From: Actinomycetes bacterium
GTDB lineage: Bacteria; Actinomycetota; Actinomycetes; Actinomycetales; Microbacteriaceae
NCBI GenBank assembly: GCA_023386675.1
Contig: JAEWJG010000084.1
Coordinates: 1 to 12,390 of the forward strand
Direction of reading: 5' to 3'
Length of the DNA stretch: 12,390 nucleotides
Below the pieces are notes generated by a model that was not told the origin of the DNA, made no database searches, and saw only the letters and a list, made by a program, of their open reading frames with translations. Of this stretch, positions 7,675 through 12,390 are shown piece after piece. The stretch's first letter is position 1; each line of letters begins with the position of its first letter. The position numbers and the translations under genes are program-made.

Positions 7675-7716
7675 GCCGCCCGGGCGCGGCACTATTCAAT
7701 ACAACGCCCGGGCGGC
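7675..7716 (-). promoter_or_regulatory. 12-bp perfect hairpin between rpsG and fusA
   Basis: GCCGCCCGGGCG and CGCCCGGGCGGC form a perfect 12-bp stem around an 18-nt AT-richer loop. It lies 23 nt after the rpsG stop and ends 34 nt before the fusA start. A T-rich stretch containing TTTCTATTTTTC follows, but only after 12 nt, so this may be a leaky terminator, an RNA-processing site or an attenuator within the str operon rather than a full stop. Confidence 0.7.
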
Positions 7717-7739
7717 CAGCCATGTTCCGATAAAAGCTG

Positions 7740-8210
7740 TTACCAGCGGTAGTGGGCGAAGGCCTTGTTCGACTCGGCCATCTTGTGCGTGTCCTCGCGA
7801 CGCTTGACAGCGGCGCCGAGACCGTTGGACGCGTCCAGGATCTCGTTCTGGAGACGCTCGGTCATCGTCTTCTCACGACGGCCCTTGGCGTAGCTGGTGA
7901 GCCAGCGGAGCGCCAGCGTGTTGGCGCGGTGCGGCTTGACCTCGACCGGCACCTGGTAGGTCGAGCCACCGACGCGGCGGCTGCGGACCTCGAGGGTCGG
8001 GCGGACGTTGTCGAGAGCCTTCTTGAGCACGGTGACCGCGTCCTGACCGGACTTGGTGCCGACGCCCTCGAGCGCGTCGTAGACGATGCGCTCGGCGAGG
8101 CCCTTCTTGCCGTCGAGGAGGATCTTGTTGACGAGCCGGCTGACGACCGGCGCGCCGTACACGGGGTCGGCGACGACGGGACGCTTCGGAGCGGGACCCT
8201 TGCGAGGCAT
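7740..8210 (-). CDS. rpsG: 30S ribosomal protein S7
   Basis: S7 nucleates assembly of the 30S head by binding the 3' domain of 16S rRNA and contacts tRNA in the E site. In E. coli it autoregulates the str operon at the rpsL-rpsG junction. The product is 156 residues, the common bacterial length. It shows MPRKGPAPKRPV at the N-terminus, LVNKILLDGKKGLAERIVYDAL (26-47), the beta-hairpin region RRVGGSTYQVPVEV (78-91) and a C-terminal AHYRW. The ATG overlaps the rpsL TAA by one base (TAATG), and the Shine-Dalgarno GGAG is inside rpsL, so translation is probably coupled to S12. Confidence 0.99.
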   Translation of the reverse strand: MPRKGPAPKRPVVADPVYGAPVVSRLVNKILLDGKKGLAERIVYDALEGVGTKSGQDAVTVLKKALDNVRPTLEVRSRRVGGSTYQVPVEVKPHRANTLALRWLTSYAKGRREKTMTERLQNEILDASNGLGAAVKRREDTHKMAESNKAFAHYRW

Positions 8211-8584
8211 TACTTCTTCTCCATCTTCGCGCCGTAACGGCTGCGAGCCTGCTTGCGGTTCTTGACGGCCTGGGTGTCGAGCGCGCCACGGACGATCTTG
8301 TAACGGACGCCGGGCAGGTCCTTCACACGACCGCCGCGGACGAGCACCATCGAGTGCTCCTGCAGGTTGTGGCCCTCACCGGGGATGTAAGCGGTGACCT
8401 CGGTCCCGTTCGACAGCTTCACACGGGCGACCTTGCGGAGCGCCGAGTTCGGCTTCTTGGGGGTGGTGGTGTAGACACGGGTGCACACGCCGCGCTGCTG
8501 GGGGTTGGCCTTCAGGGCGGGGGCCTTGGTCTTGGTGACCTTCGGCGTCCGTCCCTTGCGGACCAACTGCTGAATGGTTGGCAC
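8210..8584 (-). CDS. rpsL: 30S ribosomal protein S12
   Basis: S12 lies at the decoding centre and controls tRNA selection accuracy. The product is 124 residues. Conserved segments are MPTIQQLVRKGR, TTTPKKPNSALRKVARV (39-55) and VLVRGGRVKDLPGVRYK (80-96). Lys43 and Lys88, the main sites of streptomycin-resistance changes in actinobacteria, are wild type, as is Asp89, a residue methylthiolated by RimO in some bacteria. The start is GTG (8582-8584) with AAGGAG 8 nt upstream. It is the first gene of the str operon, with a leader of about 220 nt. Confidence 0.99.
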   Translation of the reverse strand: MPTIQQLVRKGRTPKVTKTKAPALKANPQQRGVCTRVYTTTPKKPNSALRKVARVKLSNGTEVTAYIPGEGHNLQEHSMVLVRGGRVKDLPGVRYKIVRGALDTQAVKNRKQARSRYGAKMEKK

Positions 8585-8805
8585 TGAACTTCTCCTTATT
8601 TGGACTGCACGGTGACAGCTGTTGCTTTTCCCGCACCCCGAACCGCCCGCGTCGCGGGTTGTTCAGACGGTGGGAGTATCGGCCCCGACCAATGGGTTGC
8701 TACCGATCGGCCCCGGGTCGATATGCCGTGGGGATGAGTACGTGCCGGCCCGCTCGTCCCGTACCCGGAAGTGGGCATGGAGCAAGCGCGCAGCAGAGCG
8801 CACAC
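8585..8805 (-). other. Long 5' leader of the str operon
   Basis: About 220 nt separate the predicted transcription start from rpsL. I see no convincing gene in it. It contains the near-palindrome CCCGCG-A-CGCGGG (8646-8658) and two direct copies of ATCGGCCCCG (8678-8687 and 8706-8715, plus-strand coordinates) 28 bp apart. A minus-strand frame starting with ATG inside it overlaps into rpsL but lacks a Shine-Dalgarno and typical codon use. A regulatory role for the leader is possible but not shown. Confidence 0.45.
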
Positions 8806-8812
8806 CCGATAA

Positions 8813-8841
8813 ATACTATCCGGCGGGTCTCTCCCGGTCAA
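8813..8841 (-). promoter_or_regulatory. Promoter of the str operon (sigma-70/SigA-like)
   Basis: TTGACC (8836-8841) and TAGTAT (8813-8818) are separated by exactly 17 nt on the minus strand and lie just downstream of the terminator of the neighbouring WXG100 gene. Transcription would start near 8806. This is the best promoter match in the window and fits a strongly expressed ribosomal operon. Confidence 0.75.
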
Positions 8842-8880
8842 ATGAGCGCGGGGTGCTAGAGGCCCTGTCCGCGGACGGCG

Positions 8881-8914
8881 AAAAGGGCCGGCCGTCCGGG
8901 TCGACGGCCGCCCC
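8881..8914 (-). terminator. Rho-independent terminator of the WXG100 gene
   Basis: Minus strand: a 12-bp stem with one mismatch (GGGGCGGCCGTC / GACGGCCGGCCC), a 6-nt loop and then TTTT, starting 24 nt after the WXG100 stop. It insulates the WXG100 gene from the str operon that follows on the same strand. Confidence 0.85.
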
Positions 8915-8937
8915 TCTCCGGGCGGTGGCGCGGCGGC

Positions 8938-9234
8938 TCAGCCGCCGATGCCCTTCGCCAGCTCGCTGTCGACGTTCTGCAGCGCGTCAGCGGCCTTGGT
9001 GAGGAACTGCGACATCCCGTCGAGGCCGTTGACCGCCTCGGTGGTGCCCTTCGTGAACTGCTCGTACGAGGTGTGGAACGCGCCGGACGCCTGGTCGGTG
9101 ACGAAGCCGCCGTTGACGAGGCCGTTCACCAGGTTCTGGAGTTCGTGGAGCTTCGCGGTGATGTCGTCCTTGCCCGCGATGAGGCGGTTGGCGGCATCGG
9201 TCATCTCGCCGTACGTGACGTTCATGTTGGCCAT
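8938..9234 (-). CDS. WXG100-family (ESAT-6-like) protein lacking the Trp-X-Gly turn
   Basis: WXG100 proteins are ~100-residue helical hairpins secreted by, or partnering with, type VII secretion systems. The product is 98 residues with two amphipathic helices (about 5-40 and 47-92). The turn that usually carries W-x-G reads NGGFVTDQASGAF (41-53), perhaps with Phe44 replacing Trp; the following YEQF and GLDGMSQFLTKAADAL fit the family's second helix. No C-terminal YxxxD/E secretion signal is seen. I chose the ATG at 9232-9234, with AAGGA 6 nt upstream; the frame extends further 5' but that part is unrelated. It has its own terminator and is divergent from a membrane protein gene. No secretion ATPase is in the window, so a role in secretion is inferred. 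Confidence 0.8.
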   Translation of the reverse strand: MANMNVTYGEMTDAANRLIAGKDDITAKLHELQNLVNGLVNGGFVTDQASGAFHTSYEQFTKGTTEAVNGLDGMSQFLTKAADALQNVDSELAKGIGG

Positions 9235-9272
9235 GACGGTCCTTATCCCTTCGTTGTTCGGAAGAGGCCGTA

Positions 9273-9343
9273 CCCCCGGGGCCGACCAGCTACGTCCACC
9301 TAACCAGGCGCGCCCGGGGGAGGGAATGGGGACCACTCCCCAT
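9273..9343. promoter_or_regulatory. Inverted repeats in the divergent WXG100 / membrane-protein intergenic region
   Basis: The 155-bp gap holds CCCCCGGG (9273-9280) facing CCCGGGGG (9313-9320) across 32 nt, and the hairpin ATGGGG-ACCACT-CCCCAT (9326-9343). They lie between two divergently transcribed genes and may be regulator sites or simply GC-rich structure. No clear promoter for the WXG100 gene was found. Confidence 0.3.
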
Positions 9344-9376
9344 CCGGTGCGCCTCGTGGCCGCAGGCCCAGCGGGA

Positions 9377-9382
9377 TAGCCT
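9377..9382 (+). promoter_or_regulatory. -10 element for a leaderless transcript
   Basis: TAGCCT lies 7 nt before the ATG at 9390. This is the spacing expected when transcription begins at the start codon itself, common in actinobacteria. The absence of a Shine-Dalgarno before that ATG agrees with it. No clear -35 is visible. Confidence 0.5.
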
Positions 9383-9389
9383 GGCAGCC

Positions 9390-10160
9390 ATGCCGTCCTA
9401 CAGCACGATGAGGCCGAACCCGAACTCCGCCGCGGCCAAGGCGGCCCGCCGGCCCCGGCGCTCGGGAGCCGACCGCGCGGCGACACCGCCGTCCGCCGGC
9501 TCACGGGCCCTTCGGCCGTTCGGGTACCTGATCGTCGCGCTCGTGTGGACCGTTCTGGGGATCGTCACCCTGCTCCTGCCTGCGGCGCTCCCGTTCGGGC
9601 TGTGGAGCACGAACCCGGACTTCAGCTCGCGGGAGTTCGTGACCGGCGGCGACGCCGTCGTCACCGTCCTGTTCCTGCTGTTCTCGGTCGTGGTGCTCGT
9701 GCCGCTGCTCGGCTACGCGTTCGTGGCGCTGCCGCTGGCCTCCGTCCCGCTGGCCGTGCTCGCGTGGACCTACGTCGTGCGCAGCCTGCAGCCCGGCTAC
9801 GCCGGCGAGCGCCTCTCGAGCACCGGATGGTCGCGCGACGTCATCGGTCCGCCGACCCTCGGTCCCACCGCGCTCTCGCTGCTCCCGGTCCGGCTGACGC
9901 CGTGGACGCGGTTCTGGACAGAGCTGATGCTGCTCGGCTGGCGCCCCCGGCTCGCGATGCTGTGGGCGGGGATCCCGTACGGGCTGGCGTCGTTCCTGGT
10001 CGCGGGCTGGCTGTTCTGGCCCGTCGGGACCGTGGGCGCCGTGGTGTGGATCGTCGTGACGGCCGCCCTGGTCGTCGCGACGGTCGTGCTCCTGGTGCGT
10101 GCGTACCGCGGGCGGGTCAGCGGCCGTCGGCCGTCGCGGCGACCGGCGACCGGAAGCTGA
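9390..10160 (+). CDS. Multi-pass membrane protein of unknown function
   Basis: I do not recognise this 256-residue protein. It has a basic, Ala/Pro-rich N-terminal tail (about 1-42) likely to be cytoplasmic, then hydrophobic segments at about 44-72, 88-108, 110-130, 190-210 and 213-237, and a very basic C-terminal end (GRVSGRRPSRRPATGS). A soluble loop of about 60 residues (131-189) contains SSTGWSRDVIGPPTLGP and PVRLTPWTRFWTELM. Start: ATG at 9390, supported by a -10-like element at leaderless distance. It is divergent from the WXG100 gene, and its last 44 nt overlap the end of the convergent gene. Its position beside T7SS-type genes suggests a link, but nothing in the sequence proves one. 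Confidence 0.8.
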   Translation: MPSYSTMRPNPNSAAAKAARRPRRSGADRAATPPSAGSRALRPFGYLIVALVWTVLGIVTLLLPAALPFGLWSTNPDFSSREFVTGGDAVVTVLFLLFSVVVLVPLLGYAFVALPLASVPLAVLAWTYVVRSLQPGYAGERLSSTGWSRDVIGPPTLGPTALSLLPVRLTPWTRFWTELMLLGWRPRLAMLWAGIPYGLASFLVAGWLFWPVGTVGAVVWIVVTAALVVATVVLLVRAYRGRVSGRRPSRRPATGS

Positions 10161-10728
10161 TCGAGTCGATCATGGCGTCGAACAGCTCCAGGTAGAGGTC
10201 GGGCGCGGTCGCCATCGGCGCGTTGATCCGCGCGTGGACGAGGCGCTCGCCGTCCGGGGTCGCGAAGCGGTAGTCGGCCACGAGCTCCGGGGCGGATTCC
10301 TCCTCGTACGTGGTCTGCCGGACCGCCGAGCGCCTGCGCACCGGCCCGATCGACAGATCGAGGGCCTCATCGCCGGGGAAGCAGCGCCCCAGGTGCACGC
10401 CCGGTTCGTCCAGCGCCTCCGGACGCGTCGGCCACTCCTCGCGGGCGAGCACCAGCGAGGCGGGGAACGGCACCCCGGGGAGGATCTCCAGCGAAAGCGC
10501 CAGGGCGAAGGCCGAGCTGTCGTTCGCCAGCGCGACGAGTCGCTCCAGCTCGCTCTTCGCGGTGCGGCGCACGCGCGCGAGCCGGTCGGCGCGGCCGACA
10601 CGCTGGGCGACGAGGCGCTGGATGCGACGCGCGGCCGCCTCGTCGTCGTGCAGCGGGATCATCACCCACGTGCCCGGGAAGACGATGGTGAGCTCCTCAC
10701 CGAGTTCGGTCAGGCGCGCGTCGCTCAT
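10117..10728 (-). CDS. Hypothetical protein B, divergent paralogue of its upstream neighbour
   Basis: Soluble, acidic, 203 residues, with no signal peptide or membrane segment; no firm family recognised. The N-terminus reads ELTIVFPGTW (12-21), then QRLVAQRV from residue 37. The neighbouring protein A has PDDW (16-19) and QRLVA (35-39) at the same 16-residue spacing. Both end in a similar strand-helix pattern (here LYLELFDAMIDSISFRS). The overall plan resembles small Mog1/PsbP-like folds such as DUF1795 or LpqN-type proteins; this is an inference from the pattern. The ATG at 10726-10728 overlaps the stop of A as ATGA, so translation is coupled. A longer frame exists upstream but only antisense-like sequence fills it. 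Its 3' end overlaps the convergent membrane-protein gene by 44 nt. Confidence 0.8.
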   Translation of the reverse strand: MSDARLTELGEELTIVFPGTWVMIPLHDDEAAARRIQRLVAQRVGRADRLARVRRTAKSELERLVALANDSSAFALALSLEILPGVPFPASLVLAREEWPTRPEALDEPGVHLGRCFPGDEALDLSIGPVRRRSAVRQTTYEEESAPELVADYRFATPDGERLVHARINAPMATAPDLYLELFDAMIDSISFRSPVAATADGR

Positions 10729-11345
10729 GCCCACTCCCCCAGCGTGATGCGCAGTGAGTCCGCGATGGCCTGCGTCTCCTCGACCATGTCGGAGAACCCG
10801 CCCACGAACGCCGAGCGGAACACCATCTGGAACGCCTGCGCCGAGCCCACCGGGAAGATGGCGAACACGACGCGCTGCTCGAGGAGCGCATCCCCCGCAT
10901 CCTCGTCGGCGAGCGCGGTCAGGTGCGTGAACCCGGCGAGCTCGCCGGTCGCGTGTGCGGTGCGCCACGAGCGGAAGCCGAGGATGCGGAACCCCGGCTC
11001 GCTGTGCTCGCTCTCGTCCTCCACGGCGGCGAGGTAGCTCTCGGGCGAATCATCGGTCTCGAGCTCCAGCAGCTCGAAGGTCTGGAACGCGTTCAGGACG
11101 CCCGACTCCGGCACCGGGATGTACACCCGGGCGCGCGTGGCGCCGGTCGGGTCCTCCTCGTGCAGCACCCGCTGCAGCGCCTGCAGCCGCTCGTTCAGCT
11201 CGCCCGCCGCCTCCCCCGCGGAGAGGGTGGCGACCAGGCGCTGGGCCCAGTCGTCGCTGCCACGGTCGCTCAGCAGCTCGACGTCGTGCCAGTCGTCGGG
11301 CGCCTCGAACGAGAAGTCGACGATGTCCTGCGAGCGCAGCGTCAT
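10725..11345 (-). CDS. Hypothetical protein A, possible Mog1/PsbP-like fold
   Basis: Soluble, acidic, 206 residues, with no signal peptide. Visible features are VDFSFEAPDDWHDVELLSD at the N-terminus, a central helix ELNERLQALQRVLHEED, a strand RARVYIPVPESG, and a C-terminal strand-helix-strand AFQMVFRSAFVGGF / SDMVEETQAIADSLRITL. Proteins with the Mog1/PsbP fold commonly begin with an exposed P-x-W and end with a helix and short strand, which is the basis for the suggestion. ATG at 11343-11345, 14 nt after the long T7SS-type gene, with AGGGG upstream. It forms an ATGA overlap with gene B. The pair probably works on, or with, the product of the long gene; that is inference. Confidence 0.8.
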   Translation of the reverse strand: MTLRSQDIVDFSFEAPDDWHDVELLSDRGSDDWAQRLVATLSAGEAAGELNERLQALQRVLHEEDPTGATRARVYIPVPESGVLNAFQTFELLELETDDSPESYLAAVEDESEHSEPGFRILGFRSWRTAHATGELAGFTHLTALADEDAGDALLEQRVVFAIFPVGSAQAFQMVFRSAFVGGFSDMVEETQAIADSLRITLGEWA

Positions 11346-11359
11346 GCGCGATCCACCCC

Positions 11360-12390
11360 TCAGCCGTTATGGCTCTTGTACGTCGGAAGGTACGTGTCGG
11401 CCTGCTTCAGCGCGAACTTCTGCAGGTCGACGCTCGGCAGCTGCGGCAGGTCGGTGTGGTTTCGGCCGCCGTCGAGCTTGTTGACGATGGTGTCGACCTT
11501 ACCCGGCACGTTGAACAGGTCCGCGCCCTTGTTGTAGAGCGCGCTGCCCTGCCGGTAGGCGGCGGTGGCGGTCAGGATGCTGAACTCCTTGGCTTTGATG
11601 TCATGCCCGACCGCCTTCACGACGTTCTGGTCCAGACCCGTCAGCGTGCGGAGCGCCTTCGCCTTATCGGCGCCATGGGTGAACAGCGCGGTGTAGGCCT
11701 CGCGCTGCGCCGCCCCGGACTCGCCGGCGGCCTTCCAGACGTTGAGGTCCTTGCCCGGGTTCTTGAACAGAGTCTTGGTCGCCGACTTCATCAGGCGCTT
11801 GCCGATCTGCGCCTTCAGCATCGCGTTGGGGCTGGTGTGCACGCCGCCCACGAGCTTCGGGACGCGAGCGAGGCCCTTGATCCGCGCCGCCTTTCCGAGG
11901 AACGCGAAGATGCGGCCGCCGAAGACGCTCAGCACGACCGTGACGGCGGCGCCCAGGATGTCGAGGAAGCTGCCCTCGCCGTTCGCGAACTTGACGACCG
12001 CATCCACGAGCTTGATGACAGCGGCGACCAGGGCGATCACGGCGAGCACCTGTCCGAGGATCGGAACCCAGGAGAGGAAGATCGCGAGCACACCGGCGAT
12101 GTCGCCGATCGTCTCGATCACATCCATCACCTTGTCCCAGAACCCCGGGTTCTTCAGGCCGTTGTTGTGGTGGTCCACCACGTCGACGATGGCGTTCACG
12201 GCCTTCTCGGCGGCCCGGTCCTTGCGGTCGCGGGCGTCGTACCAGGCCTGATGCGCCGCCTGCAGGGCCGCGTTGGCGGCGCGGGCGGCGTCGTCGGCCT
12301 TGTCCGCGGCCTTCCCGGCGTCGGCGGCGTCCTCCGGCTTTGCGCTCTGCTGGGTGGTGTGTGCCGTCGTCGCGGCCCTGTGCGCCGCGT
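11360..12390 (-). CDS. T7SS-type long protein with coiled-coil and membrane hairpin (partial, 5' end beyond window)
   Basis: The frame is open to the right edge, giving 342 visible residues; the GTG at 12197-12199 lies inside it and is not the start. Visible residues 1-75 are Ala/charge-rich and helical (KAADKADDAARAANAALQ, AWYDARDRKDRAAEK), as in the spacer after WXG100/LXG-like N-terminal domains. HNNGLKNPGFWDKV then leads to a long hydrophobic stretch (about 94-134) and a second one (about 141-165) containing VTVVLSVFGGRIFAFLG, then a basic linker and a helical C-terminal part ending ADTYLPTYKSHNG. No known toxin domain or YxxxD/E signal is recognised. The layout resembles secreted T7SS-associated or polymorphic-toxin proteins of actinobacteria. 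It is the first visible gene of the operon with A and B. The identity of its N-terminal domain is unknown. Confidence 0.75.
   Translation of the reverse strand, partial: AAHRAATTAHTTQQSAKPEDAADAGKAADKADDAARAANAALQAAHQAWYDARDRKDRAAEKAVNAIVDVVDHHNNGLKNPGFWDKVMDVIETIGDIAGVLAIFLSWVPILGQVLAVIALVAAVIKLVDAVVKFANGEGSFLDILGAAVTVVLSVFGGRIFAFLGKAARIKGLARVPKLVGGVHTSPNAMLKAQIGKRLMKSATKTLFKNPGKDLNVWKAAGESGAAQREAYTALFTHGADKAKALRTLTGLDQNVVKAVGHDIKAKEFSILTATAAYRQGSALYNKGADLFNVPGKVDTIVNKLDGGRNHTDLPQLPSVDLQKFALKQADTYLPTYKSHNG

Noticed and set aside
4443..7733. Plus-strand open frame of 1096 codons opposite tuf and fusA
   Set aside because: It is antisense to two certain genes; long open antisense frames arise from extreme GC at third positions, and the translation is a low-complexity Leu/Asp/Arg/Val mix.
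9235..9504. Longer N-terminus for the WXG100 protein
   Set aside because: The extra 90 codons are unlike the family, cross the divergent gene's start, and the ATG at 9234 has a Shine-Dalgarno and gives the normal ~100-residue length.
10729..10968. Longer N-terminus for protein B
   Set aside because: It would overlap gene A by 240 nt; the ATG at 10728 makes a standard ATGA overlap.
12200..12390. Start of the long minus-strand gene at GTG 12199
   Set aside because: The same frame continues without a stop to the window edge and reads as a typical Ala-rich helical segment, so the gene is partial rather than starting there.

Overview
The window is high-GC DNA with near-saturated GC at third codon positions, GTG starts on several highly expressed genes (rpsL, fusA, tuf) and the gene order rpsL-rpsG-fusA-tuf followed by rpsJ-rplC-rplD-rplW-rplB. 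This points to an actinobacterium. The accessory genes (a DUF559/Vsr-like protein, a WXG100 protein without its tryptophan, a T7SS-type long helical protein) suggest Micrococcales, probably Microbacteriaceae. That family placement is inference.

Positions 1-2473 (minus strand) hold the start of the S10 ribosomal operon: rpsJ, rplC, rplD, rplW and the first 173 codons of rplB, closely packed with a TAATG coupling at rplD/rplW. Positions 4218-8584 (minus strand) hold the str operon: rpsL, rpsG (again TAATG-coupled), fusA and tuf. A good promoter (TTGACC, 17 nt, TAGTAT) lies about 220 nt upstream of rpsL. Hairpins sit in the rpsG-fusA and fusA-tuf gaps, and a textbook terminator follows tuf. Together these genes make ribosomal proteins S12, S7, S10, L3, L4, L23 and L2 and the elongation factors EF-G and EF-Tu.

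The two operons are separated by about 1.7 kb (2474-4217). A plus-strand gene there encodes a DUF559 (Vsr-like nuclease fold) protein. Around it lie two palindromes in tandem, a pair of DnaA-box-like sequences facing each other, overlapping 3' hairpins, a possible convergent 47-codon minus-strand reading frame, and a short array of 19-bp repeats.

Positions 8938-12390 look like a small type VII secretion (T7SS)-associated accessory locus. It holds a WXG100-family protein (minus), a divergent and probably leaderless membrane protein (plus), and a minus-strand operon. That operon consists of a long alanine-rich/coiled-coil and membrane-hairpin protein, open at the window edge, followed by two translationally coupled genes of about 205 codons. 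Those two products share an N-terminal pattern at the same spacing and look like divergent paralogues. A chaperone, adaptor or immunity pair acting on the long protein is the most interesting hypothesis here. No toxin domain or secretion ATPase is visible in the window.
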